A stretch of 64,000 nt of DNA, from contig DAHWUP010000004.1 of assembly GCA_027334565.1 (NCBI GenBank), forward strand, positions 1-64,000, read 5' to 3'. Positions 1 through 9,103 of this stretch are shown here, piece after piece; within the stretch, counting starts at the first letter, position 1; each line of letters starts with the position of its first letter. Source of the DNA: Candidatus Levyibacteriota bacterium (lineage in GTDB: Bacteria > Patescibacteria > Microgenomatia > Levybacterales > UBA12049). The position numbers were made by a program, and so were the translations under genes. A model generated the notes under the pieces. The model saw only the letters and a list, made by a program, of their open reading frames with translations, made no database searches and was not told where the DNA came from.

Positions 1-1114
1 AGGTCAACGAATCCGAAATCGCCCTTTCGCCGATTTTAATTTCGTTTGTGCCGGCATCATAAAAGATCTCATTTTCTTCTCCTTTCTTAAGGCTAATGCC
101 AGGCATAATTGTTTTGTCAACGAATTTTCGAAAAAGCGGTATTGTGATCTTGCCGTCTTTGCAAAGAAACACTTGTTCCAAAAACTTGGGTTCGTTTTTG
201 CCGTCCATTAGAAATTGTTGTTCCGAGGGATTTAAGCTGTTCCAAATAGAAAACAGCGAACTCCTAATCGGCCGTTTGGACAGGAAATATTCTGTCAACT
301 CACTCTTATTCCCGGAAGTTTTTTTATCAAGCGAGAACATCGCCTCTAAGCAAAGAATGGTGAGTCTGCCGTGGCCGCCTGTTAAGGAAATTACCTCAGC
401 AAAAACTTGCTTATCAATTTTTTTGCCGGCGACTTTTCCTAGATAAGCTACCCTGAACATAAGTCCGGGCTTGTCCATGACCGGTAAATAAATTATCTTT
501 TCGGCGACATACTCAAAAAAATCCGAAAACAACATCGGTTCGACTAAATCCTCAATCGGTTTGTTGAGTGAAAAAACGGCTGAAAAATGATATTTGGCCC
601 GGTTTCGAAGAACCCTGAGGTTAGCGAAGAACTCGCTGGTTAAATTGGGAACGTATTCTTCAAACCGCTCGAACAGAAAAACCAGCGATAAATCATTTTC
701 TACCGCCAGAAAGTCCACGGTTTTTTTAAGTCCCGAAAAGATCACCAACTCGTCGTTAAGGCCAACGCTTTCCTTAAAATACAAATTGACTTTTTCATAC
801 TCCCTGGTTAATCCCCGCTCCCGCAATGAATCCAAAATCCCCAAGAAAATGAATTTGTTTACATCTGCTAAGTTTCTTTTTCTAATCTCCGAAAAATCTA
901 AAAGCACAAAATGAATTTTTTTTTGGTTTTCCTCCAAATGTTTGAGTCTAACTTTTCGGTTGTAGGCAAGATAACCCAACAGATTCGACCGTCCAACCCC
1001 GGGAATCGAGACGACCTGGCAAGAATTTCCCTCTTTGACAAAATTTAAGATCTGCTCGATTTCGGAAAACCTGGTGTCCTCCGGATATAGCGATTCGAAA
1101 TGTTCGATTTCCAT
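1..1114 (-). CDS. AAA-like ATPase with a C-terminal winged-helix start (partial)
   Basis: The reverse-strand frame is open from an ATG at 1114 to the window edge (about 371 codons), so the C-terminus is missing. A P-loop-like 'SIPGVGRSN' lies at residues 36-44, with Arg where Walker A normally has Lys. A weak Walker B candidate is 'LVFLFERFEEY' and a helical segment reads 'GGHGRLTILCLEA'. Near the edge 'NEIKIGERAISDSLT' resembles the opening strands of an OmpR/PhoB-type DNA-binding winged helix. Proteins joining a STAND/AAA-like NTPase to such a domain act as ligand-sensing regulators, so a regulatory role is inferred. It is transcribed divergently from the next gene. The degenerate Walker motifs leave ATP hydrolysis uncertain. 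Confidence 0.7.
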   Translation of the reverse strand, partial: MEIEHFESLYPEDTRFSEIEQILNFVKEGNSCQVVSIPGVGRSNLLGYLAYNRKVRLKHLEENQKKIHFVLLDFSEIRKRNLADVNKFIFLGILDSLRERGLTREYEKVNLYFKESVGLNDELVIFSGLKKTVDFLAVENDLSLVFLFERFEEYVPNLTSEFFANLRVLRNRAKYHFSAVFSLNKPIEDLVEPMLFSDFFEYVAEKIIYLPVMDKPGLMFRVAYLGKVAGKKIDKQVFAEVISLTGGHGRLTILCLEAMFSLDKKTSGNKSELTEYFLSKRPIRSSLFSIWNSLNPSEQQFLMDGKNEPKFLEQVFLCKDGKITIPLFRKFVDKTIMPGISLKKGEENEIFYDAGTNEIKIGERAISDSLT

Positions 1115-1209
1115 AGTAAGGATATTGTAATTTTTTTGTAAGGCAAATATCAAGCCAATACCCCCTCATTAAATTAAACTTCTGTCATATGAAAGAACGC
1201 GATTTTGAA

Positions 1210-1238
1210 TTGACAAATCAAGCCGATTCTCCTACTCT
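1210..1238 (+). promoter_or_regulatory. candidate promoter inside the longer reading frame
   Basis: TTGACA at 1210-1215, a 17-base spacer and TACTCT at 1233-1238 (3 of 6 matches to TATAAT). A purine-rich AGAAAGAG follows before the ATG at 1261. The -35 match is perfect but the -10 is weak. Confidence 0.4.
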
Positions 1239-1260
1239 AAATAGAGAAAGAGTTATTTTT

Positions 1261-3873
1261 ATGGCCGAACCGGGACAGGGCGAACAACCTCCGAAAGAGA
1301 CCGGAGGACGACAAGCAGCAGATGAACACATCCCGCCAAAAAGACGCGGGTTATCAAGCGGAGAGGCATTAAGAAGGGCTCAGGCCGCAATAAACCTTTT
1401 GAATAAACCGGGTAATGGCGCGAGCATCGATGAAAAAAGTTCCTACGATACGGCGGTAAAGGGAATTTTGGAAAATTTTGGAATTCCGGGTATGGCCGGA
1501 GGAGAGGATGTTAACGAGGGGGCCCAGTATCAACCCGGTCGAATTCAATCCGAGCAAGAAACCGGGTCGATTGGTCTGGAAAGGGCAGAATTCGATGAAA
1601 TTGCCAAAAATGCAAGAGACTTTGCCCAAGCTCATGGACTTCCGGAAGAATTCGTAGCGCAAGTTGTTAGCGAAGCGGGAAAGGAATTATGGGATAACCG
1701 CAGAGCGCAGCGGGGCGGGGCGGAAAGACCGATCACGGTTCCCGAATCCTTGGAGGATTTGGCGAAGTTGATTATGAAAAGGGCGGGCCCCGAGTGGCGA
1801 AGGGACGGAGCCAAGTCGTTGATCAGGGAAGACGGGCGCGTGAACACGGTTAATTTTTTGGATTGGACCAGGCAAAACCTCCTGAATGTTCATAACGCCA
1901 ACCCGACCGACCCGGTAAATTTCTTTTCCGATATAGGAACCAGCGTCAGGACAGATATTTACGGAGGTACAATTAGTTTCTACGAAATAACCTTCGGTAA
2001 GCATTTCTTTTTGCGGGATGCTGGTCAAGGGCATAAAGTCGAGGATCAAGAATATGAGGAACTTAGGACCCAGGTACTAATGGAGACTTTTCTTTTGATG
2101 CTTTTGCGAAACCCCGATATTACTTATGTTCAGGGAAGGGGAGTTAAGGACCAGGTGTTAAAATCGGTTTCCGAAGCTTACCTTAAGAACCCGATTACCA
2201 GGGGCAAATTTCTTGAATTCATCTTGACCCTTCCCTCGGTGGAAAAGAATACGGCCAAAGATTTGTCGCAAGAGGCAAAGGGCAAGGAATTAAAAACCAA
2301 AAAAGAGGACAATTTTTTTGTCGGCAACGCGGTCAGAAGGGCCCTGGCTACCTACATCAATATTTATGATTACCAAACACTAACCAATATTCTGGGCGCC
2401 GATGCGCCACTTTTTTCGGCTGATTTTACCGATCACGAGGGCAAGCTCCACAAGTCAATTAGCGATGAGAATAAAGATAAATGGTTCAACAAAAACGGCT
2501 CGGTAAAAATGTATGTCATTAATGAGCATACCGGCGAGCCGGAACTGGCGACAAACGGAAACGGCCAGCCGCACCCCGATTATATGAGATACCTGAACGT
2601 TTTCCTAAGCCCGATGCCCTCGCAAGAGCAGCAGTCCGATGTCAGGGAGAGGATAAAGCTTTCGATCATGAAAAAGGAAGGGATATCTTACCGTGAGGCT
2701 GACCTGGCGGAGCTGTTTGCCTTTTCGATGACCCATATCCATGGGGTATCGGCCCGAAACGATACCGATTCGGTGGCGTTTGACTGGTGGACCCGAATGA
2801 CCAATTTTAAGGATTACCGAAAAAGGCAAAAGGCGGAAAGAAGAGGGGCAAAATACGGGAACAATTATAATCTTGAAGGTCTTAAGCGTATCGGATTGGA
2901 TTATTTCGAGGCAGCCAGGGATATTAACGGCAAAAGCATCAGGCAGATCATTCAGGGAGGGGAAAACGGTAAAATTAATATGGATAATTCGATCAAGGGG
3001 CAGGTGGAATTTAATGCCGATTTACAAAAACAGTTCGTCCCGAATCATTTGCAAACCGCCGCCGAAATGTATGATTGGTTAATTAGTTCGGTCGAAATGG
3101 ATTTTCCCTCGATGGTTACCGGTTATGACGCGCGCGGGAATGCGATATTGGATTGGAAAAAAGTCAACGAGGTCAAGGAAAAGATCGAACATGACGTCAG
3201 ATACAGTTTAAGCACCTGGAGCGAAATCAATTACGATGAAGAGAATGTCGAATGGGAAAGGGTCGAGGTGCGCGACAAATCCGGCAGGTTAGTGGCCAGA
3301 AAAAAAGCGACGGATGGTTCCCAGTTATTCCTAGATAGCGACTGGTATATCCTGGATAGATTCGGCCGAAGAACCCAGGAAAGAGACGAGCCGAAGACTT
3401 TCTTAAGAACCAGAAAAATGACCAGGCTTGAGTCGATGTTTGGAACGGACGCGATAAAGTTTATCCAATACGAGATAGAAAAGCGCGGATTAAATAAAAA
3501 AAAGGACGTCAGGTCCATTACCGACGTCCAAGGATCGGTCGATTTTGATTTTTCCGAGGCCAAAAGCGAGGGGTTTAGGATCGCCGTCTGGCGGGGGGTG
3601 TTCGATTATCTGATTGCCTCGGAGATCGCTTCGCACCGGGATAGAGGCAGCGGATTCAGATACTATAATTATGAAGATATCAAAAAAGCGGCCGATGTCT
3701 GGCGCGACGCGGAGTTTTTATCAACAGATGAAATCAAACGTATCAGGAAAAAAACCGGTACCAGGGCAGCAAAGACCTACGGCGCGGAAATCAGTTATGC
3801 TCTGGCCACCGGAGGTTTAGAGGGGTTCTGGAATGCTTTCAGAAAAGTCTTTTTGCCGCAAATGTTCAAATAA
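1261..3873 (+). CDS. large soluble orphan protein, CPR type
   Basis: No family recognised. The protein (870 residues from this start) has a disordered, Glu/Pro/Gly-rich first 60 residues and then a mixed alpha/beta body rich in Lys, Asp, Trp and Tyr. It has no signal peptide and no membrane span. The frame extends back to an ATG at 1189, which would add 24 residues. I prefer 1261 because a TTGACA box (1210-1215) lies 17 bases before TACTCT (1233-1238), and an AGAAAGAG ribosome-binding site (1243-1250) follows, all inside the longer frame. It converges with the VirB6-like gene, whose stop is 17 bases away. Function unknown; it may belong with that membrane gene, but only proximity suggests it. 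Confidence 0.8.
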   Translation: MAEPGQGEQPPKETGGRQAADEHIPPKRRGLSSGEALRRAQAAINLLNKPGNGASIDEKSSYDTAVKGILENFGIPGMAGGEDVNEGAQYQPGRIQSEQETGSIGLERAEFDEIAKNARDFAQAHGLPEEFVAQVVSEAGKELWDNRRAQRGGAERPITVPESLEDLAKLIMKRAGPEWRRDGAKSLIREDGRVNTVNFLDWTRQNLLNVHNANPTDPVNFFSDIGTSVRTDIYGGTISFYEITFGKHFFLRDAGQGHKVEDQEYEELRTQVLMETFLLMLLRNPDITYVQGRGVKDQVLKSVSEAYLKNPITRGKFLEFILTLPSVEKNTAKDLSQEAKGKELKTKKEDNFFVGNAVRRALATYINIYDYQTLTNILGADAPLFSADFTDHEGKLHKSISDENKDKWFNKNGSVKMYVINEHTGEPELATNGNGQPHPDYMRYLNVFLSPMPSQEQQSDVRERIKLSIMKKEGISYREADLAELFAFSMTHIHGVSARNDTDSVAFDWWTRMTNFKDYRKRQKAERRGAKYGNNYNLEGLKRIGLDYFEAARDINGKSIRQIIQGGENGKINMDNSIKGQVEFNADLQKQFVPNHLQTAAEMYDWLISSVEMDFPSMVTGYDARGNAILDWKKVNEVKEKIEHDVRYSLSTWSEINYDEENVEWERVEVRDKSGRLVARKKATDGSQLFLDSDWYILDRFGRRTQERDEPKTFLRTRKMTRLESMFGTDAIKFIQYEIEKRGLNKKKDVRSITDVQGSVDFDFSEAKSEGFRIAVWRGVFDYLIASEIASHRDRGSGFRYYNYEDIKKAADVWRDAEFLSTDEIKRIRKKTGTRAAKTYGAEISYALATGGLEGFWNAFRKVFLPQMFK

Positions 3874-3890
3874 CCACCGCTATGAGTAGT

Positions 3891-5885
3891 TTAGCTTGTT
3901 TTGCCGCCAATGTTGCCACTTGAGTTGTTAATTTTAATCGTTGAGCCCGGGGCCTGAATCGTAGCCGATGATATTGTTTGACCGCCGGTTGGAGAACTTT
4001 GGCTTCCGCCTTCCGTTGACTGCGGATTTTTACCGAGATTATGAACTCCCCTGGCAACGTTGACCGGTAAGCGTGTAACCGGGTTATTTATCACGGTTTT
4101 TCCGACTTTATAACCCGTGCGTGTGACCGGATTATTTAATACGGGGGTAGCTGCGACCGCATTTTGCGCGGTCGGGAGAACCGTCTTGCGGATGGTGCCC
4201 TGCGGGTTAGAGACTCTCTGAGAAATATTTCTTACGGCGTTAACCCCCCACCCACCCGTTTGGCCGGTTCTCGGATCTCGGTAATACATTCTGGATCCGA
4301 TTGCACCCCCGACCATACCGGCTGCAGCCATGCCCACACCAATTCCCGGTGCTCCCATTCCTCCCATGCCCGGCGACCTGAACGCTTTCTTGACCGCGTC
4401 GACTACCGTTGGAGAGGCAATGATAATTCCTAGCGCGACCATCCATCCGATACCACTCGAGGTATTAGAGCTAAGGTTCCCGACCAAAGGCGGGATAAAT
4501 GCGTTTGAAGAGTTGCTGGGGTAATTGGTGATTATAGCTTTGGCAATTGAGAAAAGTGCGACAACCGCCGGGAACGCCGCCAGATTCCCTGCCAGATCTT
4601 TGATCCAACCGGTGAATCCGACACTCGGACCGGCGCCCGGAAGAAGCCCGAACAGAATCCAGAACGGCGCAAAAATCACATCGATGAGTACGAAAATAAA
4701 GGCCTTCAAAAGCTGGAACCAGAGCCTAAACAATGACCAGATGATCACAATAAAGATGATAAAAGCCAGAAGCGACTGGATGATAAAGCCAAATATTGCT
4801 CCGACGATCCCTCCCACCAACCCCGAAATAGTATGTCCCGCCATCGCCACCAGATCGCCCAACGTGTTGACCAGGAATCCGGTTGCGTCACCGATGACGT
4901 TAGTGACGTTACACAAGATCCAGAAAGAACAATTATCCTTTGGTACGGGGTTGACCGTTTGGTTGTTGGCTCCCGAGGCGCCCGCCACCGGAGCCGTCAG
5001 CGAGGTAAACAGCGATGCTACCATATCCTTTAGATCACCGCCGGTAACAACCGATATTTGGGTCAAACCACCCGGCAAATATGCTGCCACAAAGGCCGGC
5101 GCCGGCTTTCCTATCATGGTAGCCAGTTGATTGTTCGGCGAGATGACATTTGCAATGCCATAGGTTGAGACCCACATCGCATCGACCATCAGGCCCGCAA
5201 TTGCATAAGAAAGCGTGATCAGGACAAGACCAATGATTAGTTTAGGGATCTGGTTTTGGATGGACATCACCGTACGCGGGTCGATTTTTAGCCTTAACAT
5301 GATACCGATTCCGACGATCAACATAATGATTACAAAAAGTAGATATACGATATTCCTCATGCTGACCCAGATGCTGACCACCGGTTGCAGTTGCTGGAAT
5401 CCTACCCCCTGGGCATAAGTAGGTTTTACGATGCCGAAATTTTCTGAAAGATAACTGGTGTAGTCGGACAGCTGGACAGGGGGTGTATAAAGTTCGGAGA
5501 TCATCATTCCCAAGGCAAAGGGCACGCCGCCGTTCGGTTTGACGTAATCTATCTTACCTGTTTGCGTGTTTACGCCAAGACACTCCCCGTTGGGATTTGT
5601 TGGATCGAAACCTATCAACTGACAGGTCATCGCGGACATCACGTTTATCATCACTACCTGCGCCCAGTTGTGCGCGGTCAACGGCACTCCGGTATCAAGC
5701 CCCGTTGCCATCGTCCCCGCCGGAGACGATGCGTTTTGGGCCGTTGTCTGGGCGAATGATACCTTTGATAGGGTAGAGTAAACTGCCAGGAAAGCGAGAA
5801 TAACGATCAAAAACGTTTTGAAAAATTTGTAAAACCACCCGTTTTTTACGGGCATAAAGAGGTTAAAGGCAGAGAGCAAACTCAT
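3891..5885 (-). CDS. VirB6/TrbL-like polytopic membrane protein
   Basis: A 664-residue protein with an N-terminal signal/anchor (about residues 17-45, ending 'KVSFAQ'). An exported region with Cys residues follows, then at least six hydrophobic spans. The first two surround 'SIQNQIPKLIIGLVLITLSY', a layout shared with VirB6/TrbL-type channel proteins of type IV secretion systems. The last 170 residues are Gly/Ser/Thr/Asn-rich and probably disordered. A role in a secretion or DNA-transfer apparatus together with the VirD4/TraG-like ATPase at 39.6 kb is inference, since no other VirB gene is nearby. Only a profile search could confirm the family. Confidence 0.55.
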   Translation of the reverse strand: MSLLSAFNLFMPVKNGWFYKFFKTFLIVILAFLAVYSTLSKVSFAQTTAQNASSPAGTMATGLDTGVPLTAHNWAQVVMINVMSAMTCQLIGFDPTNPNGECLGVNTQTGKIDYVKPNGGVPFALGMMISELYTPPVQLSDYTSYLSENFGIVKPTYAQGVGFQQLQPVVSIWVSMRNIVYLLFVIIMLIVGIGIMLRLKIDPRTVMSIQNQIPKLIIGLVLITLSYAIAGLMVDAMWVSTYGIANVISPNNQLATMIGKPAPAFVAAYLPGGLTQISVVTGGDLKDMVASLFTSLTAPVAGASGANNQTVNPVPKDNCSFWILCNVTNVIGDATGFLVNTLGDLVAMAGHTISGLVGGIVGAIFGFIIQSLLAFIIFIVIIWSLFRLWFQLLKAFIFVLIDVIFAPFWILFGLLPGAGPSVGFTGWIKDLAGNLAAFPAVVALFSIAKAIITNYPSNSSNAFIPPLVGNLSSNTSSGIGWMVALGIIIASPTVVDAVKKAFRSPGMGGMGAPGIGVGMAAAGMVGGAIGSRMYYRDPRTGQTGGWGVNAVRNISQRVSNPQGTIRKTVLPTAQNAVAATPVLNNPVTRTGYKVGKTVINNPVTRLPVNVARGVHNLGKNPQSTEGGSQSSPTGGQTISSATIQAPGSTIKINNSSGNIGGKTS

Positions 5886-6101
5886 CTTACTACCAGTGTG
5901 AATTATTTTTATTAACTTGTCAAGTTAAACTTATACCGATAGGGAATACTACTCCATTATTTTCCAACAGGCCACGATTTCGTACATTCTGCATCCGCTT
6001 TCGATCATCTGTGGAGGTGGCGACCGGAAGGCCGTAATATTCAAGCGGTTGGTTTGGTTGGGCGTTCGCTTTGACCGGTTGGCTATAAGTTTATTGTCGA
6101 T

Positions 6102-6140
6102 TGGGAGGCGCAGGGATTTGAACCCGTAACAACCTTTCGT
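6102..6140 (-). pseudogene. tRNA 3'-end remnant (class II-like)
   Basis: The reverse strand reads like the 3' part of a tRNA: a variable-arm-like 'CGAAAGG' stretch, the T-loop string GGGTTCAAATCCC, then an acceptor-like GCGCCTCCCA. No matching 5' half follows upstream, because the methyltransferase gene begins at 6157. The outer T-stem pairs are mismatched. It may be a decayed tRNA or a scar of an integration event. The rest of the 271-base gap (5886-6156) shows nothing else I can name. Confidence 0.4.
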
Positions 6141-6141
6141 T

Positions 6142-6147
6142 TATACT
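6142..6147 (+). promoter_or_regulatory. -10 element of the 6157 gene
   Basis: TATACT ends nine bases before the ATG at 6157, leaving room for a leader of only a few bases. No ribosome-binding site is visible. Confidence 0.45.
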
Positions 6148-6156
6148 ACTTTTAAT

Positions 6157-6726
6157 ATGGAAGAATTTTTGAACAATATTTTTAACGTGACCGTGCTAGT
6201 ACAATGGTTAATCGAGTTTATTATTGTCTATAAAGTTTTAAGGCAAACCGGCAAGAAGGAAGACAAGAACAGCTTAAACGTTGTTTATGCCCTGGCGCTT
6301 GCGGGGATAGTGCTTGCGAACATTGCTCTTAAATATCCCTTTATGAAATTACCCGGTTCGCGTTCGGCGCAACTGATGATTGCCATTTGTCTGGTTATGG
6401 CCGGAGTTTTGATGCGCTTCTGGTCATTTAAAGCCTTGGGTAAATTCTTCAGCAGAATTGTAATGGTGCAGAAAAACCAAAAGGTTGTAAAAAACGGGCC
6501 GTATAAATTTATACGGCATCCTTCTTATTTGGCTGGAATTATCATTTTCCTTGGTTACGGTGTCTTTTTGGGGAGTTGGATATCTTTAACTCTCGTAGTT
6601 TTATTCTTGCTTATAGGCTATCTTTACAGAATGGGTGTTGAGGAAAAATTTTTAAGCCGCACACTCGGGAAGGAATATATAAATTATATGGATAAAACAA
6701 AACGCCTGATCCCGTTTATTTACTGA
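6157..6726 (+). CDS. isoprenylcysteine carboxyl methyltransferase-family membrane protein
   Basis: A 189-residue membrane protein with four to five hydrophobic spans. The family signature 'GPYKFIRHPSYLAG' lies about residues 113-126 and the C-terminal 'RMGVEEKFL' with a Tyr-rich tail follows. In ICMT/PEMT-type enzymes the conserved His-Pro and Glu regions bind S-adenosylmethionine and the methyl acceptor at the membrane. The bacterial relatives have varied, mostly unknown acceptors, so the substrate cannot be given. It stands alone, followed on the other strand by tRNA-Ser(GGA). The start has a TATACT box nine bases upstream. Confidence 0.8.
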   Translation: MEEFLNNIFNVTVLVQWLIEFIIVYKVLRQTGKKEDKNSLNVVYALALAGIVLANIALKYPFMKLPGSRSAQLMIAICLVMAGVLMRFWSFKALGKFFSRIVMVQKNQKVVKNGPYKFIRHPSYLAGIIIFLGYGVFLGSWISLTLVVLFLLIGYLYRMGVEEKFLSRTLGKEYINYMDKTKRLIPFIY

Positions 6727-6733
6727 ATCGCTG

Positions 6734-6820
6734 CGGAGGGGGCGGGATTTGAACCCGCGATATCCTTTCGGATATATATCTTCTCCAAAGATACGCACTA
6801 GGCCACTATGCGACCCCTCC
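6734..6820 (-). tRNA. tRNA-Ser(GGA)
   Basis: The acceptor GGAGGGG/CCCCTCC pairs fully. The anticodon stem TATCT/AGATA carries the loop TTGGAGA, giving anticodon GGA (codons UCC, UCU). A long variable arm TATATCC-GAAA-GGATAT marks it as class II, and the T-loop is GTTCAAAT. CCA is not encoded. Confidence 0.95.
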
Positions 6821-6843
6821 TCTAAAGCTTAGATTTAGGTAGA

Positions 6844-7272
6844 TTATACACTACTTGGGATCATTTTTTGTGCCCTAAGCCAGATTTTTTTATCGGAAGG
6901 ATAGGTCAGTCTTTCTTTCACTTTTTCTTCGGGAAGCCATTCGACTTTTTCCATTTCAAAATCATGTTTTCCAATGTCTCCTTGGATATAGCGCATTAAA
7001 AAATAATAAACGGTCTTTTTGATCTTTTCCCCCTCGAAAACATACCAGTATTCAACGGGTTCAAGCGGTTTGATGATTTCCCCCTCGGCCCCGGTTTCTT
7101 CTTTGACTTCCCTTAAGGCCGTCTGCTCTTTGCTTTCGTTTTTGACGTGATCGCCGATCAGGCCTTTGGGGAAAACCCAGCCGTGGTGCTGGGAATGCTG
7201 AGCCACGAGAACCTTGATCTTGCCCCCGGTTTTTTTAAAAATGATTCCACCAGCCGAGAATTCGAATTTCAT
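6844..7272 (-). CDS. Nudix hydrolase
   Basis: A 142-residue protein with a complete Nudix box: Gly, five residues, Glu, seven residues, 'REVKEETG' (about residues 40-65). This box binds Mg2+ and positions water to cleave nucleoside diphosphates linked to another group. The family usually cleans up oxidised nucleotides or dinucleoside polyphosphates; the substrate is not predictable here. I take the ATG at 7272 rather than the upstream TTG at 7284, because it begins one base after the permease stop. It is the last gene of a three-gene run behind the ABC transporter, which may be only positional. Confidence 0.88.
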   Translation of the reverse strand: MKFEFSAGGIIFKKTGGKIKVLVAQHSQHHGWVFPKGLIGDHVKNESKEQTALREVKEETGAEGEIIKPLEPVEYWYVFEGEKIKKTVYYFLMRYIQGDIGKHDFEMEKVEWLPEEKVKERLTYPSDKKIWLRAQKMIPSSV

Positions 7273-7273
7273 A

Positions 7274-8020
7274 TCATGCTTCAACCCTTGAGAAAAGATA
7301 ACTTCCGATAGCCAGGACTATCAATGAAATTGCGATTAGAACCAGAAGATCTGTTCCAAGACCGAAATGCGAAACTCCGGTAAGACTTCCGCGTACCGCA
7401 TCCACCCCGTATGACAGCGGGTCGAACGCGGCAATCAGCGACAGGAAGCTGACCACTCCGCTCAAAGGAAACAACGCCCCCGACAAAAAGAAGGTGGGTT
7501 GGACCACAAAATTCATGATCAACTGAAAGCCCTGCATGTCCTCAAGGGTCGATGCGATCGAGATTCCCAAGGCGGTGAAAAAAAGAGCGATCAGAAACAT
7601 CGCCAGAAGCGCTATCGGTAACAATATGAAGCTTTCAATCCGAAATCCGACGATCACCGCTAAAACCAGGACGAACAACCCCTGGATAAAAGCGACCGTC
7701 GCACCCCCCAGGGTTTTACCCAACATTATTTCGAATCTTGAAACCGGGGCAACCAGCGTTTCTTTTAAAAACCCGAATTGCCTGTCCCAAATAACCTGTA
7801 TTCCGGCAAAAACCCCGGTAAAAAGAATACCCATACAGATTACCCCGGGGCCTAAAAACTGGAAGTAATTTCCCTGCCCGGCCCTTTGAAAGACAGGACC
7901 AAGTCCAAATCCCAAGGCCACCAAAAACAGCAACGGTTGTCCTAAGGAACCTACCAACCGCGCTCTTGAACGGAAATATCTGATCAGCTCCCTTTTCCAA
8001 AGAATATAAACTGCTCCCAT
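7274..8020 (-). CDS. ABC-2 type exporter permease (DrrB-like)
   Basis: A 248-residue protein with six predicted membrane helices and the ABC-2 layout. An amphipathic N-terminus with 'WKRELIRYFRSRARL' is followed by spans and the conserved 'PLSYGVDAVRGSL' loop before the last helix. It is the membrane half of an exporter driven by the ATPase encoded immediately upstream. The ATG at 8020 lies two bases after the ATPase stop, and an AGGAGG about 14 bases upstream sits within the ATPase end. A GTG at 8035 is possible but would lie inside that ribosome-binding site. Related pairs export drugs, lipids or polysaccharides; the cargo here is unknown. Confidence 0.88.
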   Translation of the reverse strand: MGAVYILWKRELIRYFRSRARLVGSLGQPLLFLVALGFGLGPVFQRAGQGNYFQFLGPGVICMGILFTGVFAGIQVIWDRQFGFLKETLVAPVSRFEIMLGKTLGGATVAFIQGLFVLVLAVIVGFRIESFILLPIALLAMFLIALFFTALGISIASTLEDMQGFQLIMNFVVQPTFFLSGALFPLSGVVSFLSLIAAFDPLSYGVDAVRGSLTGVSHFGLGTDLLVLIAISLIVLAIGSYLFSRVEA

Positions 8021-8022
8021 AT

Positions 8023-8817
8023 TTATCTTGTCCACCTCCTGGCATGGTTTCTTAGCCGGTCGACCCCGCTTGCTTCTTCGTCCCGAAGGGCCGTGCCGGT
8101 AAATTTTAAAAACGCTTCTTCCAGTGATTTTGTTTTGGTTTGTTCCATTAGGCCTTCGGCGGTCCCGGTTTCGATGATCTTCCCATGGTCCATGATCGCA
8201 ATCCTTTGAGCGACACTTTGGGCCTCTTCCATATAATGGGTGGTGAAAAAGACAGTGATCCGGGTTTGTTTATTTAAGTTCTTGACATATTCCCATATCT
8301 TGTTGCGTGTCTGAGGGTCAAGGCCCGAGGTCGGCTCATCCAGAAAAAGGATCTCAGGGTTATGCAAGAGTCCCCTGGCGATCTCAAGTCTCCGCTTCAT
8401 TCCGCCGGAAAAGGTTTTGACCAGTTCGTTCCTCCGGTCCCAGAGTTCGACAAAGCTTAACAGTTTTTCGATCCGCGAATTTACTTCATTTCCGGGAATA
8501 CTATATAAAACGGCGTGGAATTCCATATTTTCCATAGCGGTCAGTTCATCGTCAAGGCTTGGGTCCTGAAAAACGATTCCGAAGGTTTTGCGGGCTTTTT
8601 CGGGATGGCTCACTGCGTCCACGCCGCTTAGCTCGATCGCTCCGGAAGTCGGCCTAAGCAGAGTGGTCAACATTTTTATGGTCGTTGTTTTCCCGGCGCC
8701 GTTTGGTCCCAAAAACGCAAAAATTTCCCCTTTTCGAACAGAGAAGGTGACCTTATCAACCGCAGTGAGTGTGCCAAAAATTTTGATCAGGTTTTGCGCC
8801 CGAATGATATTATCCAC
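8023..8817 (-). CDS. ABC transporter ATP-binding protein (DrrA-like)
   Basis: A 264-residue nucleotide-binding subunit. Walker A 'GPNGAGKTTT' (about residues 38-47), Q-loop 'IVFQDPSLDD', signature 'FSGGMKRRLEIARGL', Walker B 'EILFLDEPTSGLDP' and the switch His in 'VFFTTHYMEEA' are all intact. The C-terminal extension after 'TKTKSLEEAFLKFTG' is typical of the DrrA/NodI branch. It starts at a GTG. With the following permease it forms a two-gene exporter operon. Confidence 0.92.
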   Translation of the reverse strand: MDNIIRAQNLIKIFGTLTAVDKVTFSVRKGEIFAFLGPNGAGKTTTIKMLTTLLRPTSGAIELSGVDAVSHPEKARKTFGIVFQDPSLDDELTAMENMEFHAVLYSIPGNEVNSRIEKLLSFVELWDRRNELVKTFSGGMKRRLEIARGLLHNPEILFLDEPTSGLDPQTRNKIWEYVKNLNKQTRITVFFTTHYMEEAQSVAQRIAIMDHGKIIETGTAEGLMEQTKTKSLEEAFLKFTGTALRDEEASGVDRLRNHARRWTR

Positions 8818-8893
8818 TTTTATATTTTTATCAAAGCGAAGCCGCTAAGACAATAACCTAGATGACTATGCTTAAAATCTACTTAATTCTTGG

Positions 8894-8980
8894 CGGAGAG
8901 GGCGAGATTCGAACTCGCGATAACCTTTCGGTTATACCGGTTTTCGAGACCAGCCTGTTCAACCGCTCCAGCACCTCTCC
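8894..8980 (-). tRNA. tRNA-Ser(CGA)
   Basis: The acceptor GGAGAGG/CCTCTCC pairs fully. The anticodon stem CTGGT/ACCGG has the loop CTCGAAA, anticodon CGA (codon UCG). The long variable arm ATAACC-GAAA-GGTTAT marks it class II and the T-loop is TTCGAAT. CCA is encoded at 8891-8893. Confidence 0.95.
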
Positions 8981-8986
8981 TTGACG

Positions 8987-9059
8987 CGTGCCCGAGAGGA
9001 GTCGAACCTCCAACCGCCTGGACCGCAACCAGGTGTTCTGTCCATTGAACTACGGGCAC
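8987..9059 (-). tRNA. tRNA-Arg(GCG)
   Basis: The acceptor GTGCCCG/CGGGCAC pairs fully. The anticodon stem CCTGG/CCAGG has the loop TTGCGGT, anticodon GCG (codons CGC, CGU), and the T-loop is TTCGACT. Most bacteria use an ACG anticodon deaminated to inosine for this box, so the encoded G34 is notable. It ends six bases before tRNA-Ser(CGA) begins. Confidence 0.92.
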
Positions 9060-9103
9060 ATCTTCATGAAGTATTTTACTCGATATTAAAACCTTGGGCA
9101 AGT

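Noticed and set aside
948..1169. Short reverse-strand frame of 73 codons
   Set aside because: It overlaps the edge-truncated AAA-like gene in another frame and lacks family features.
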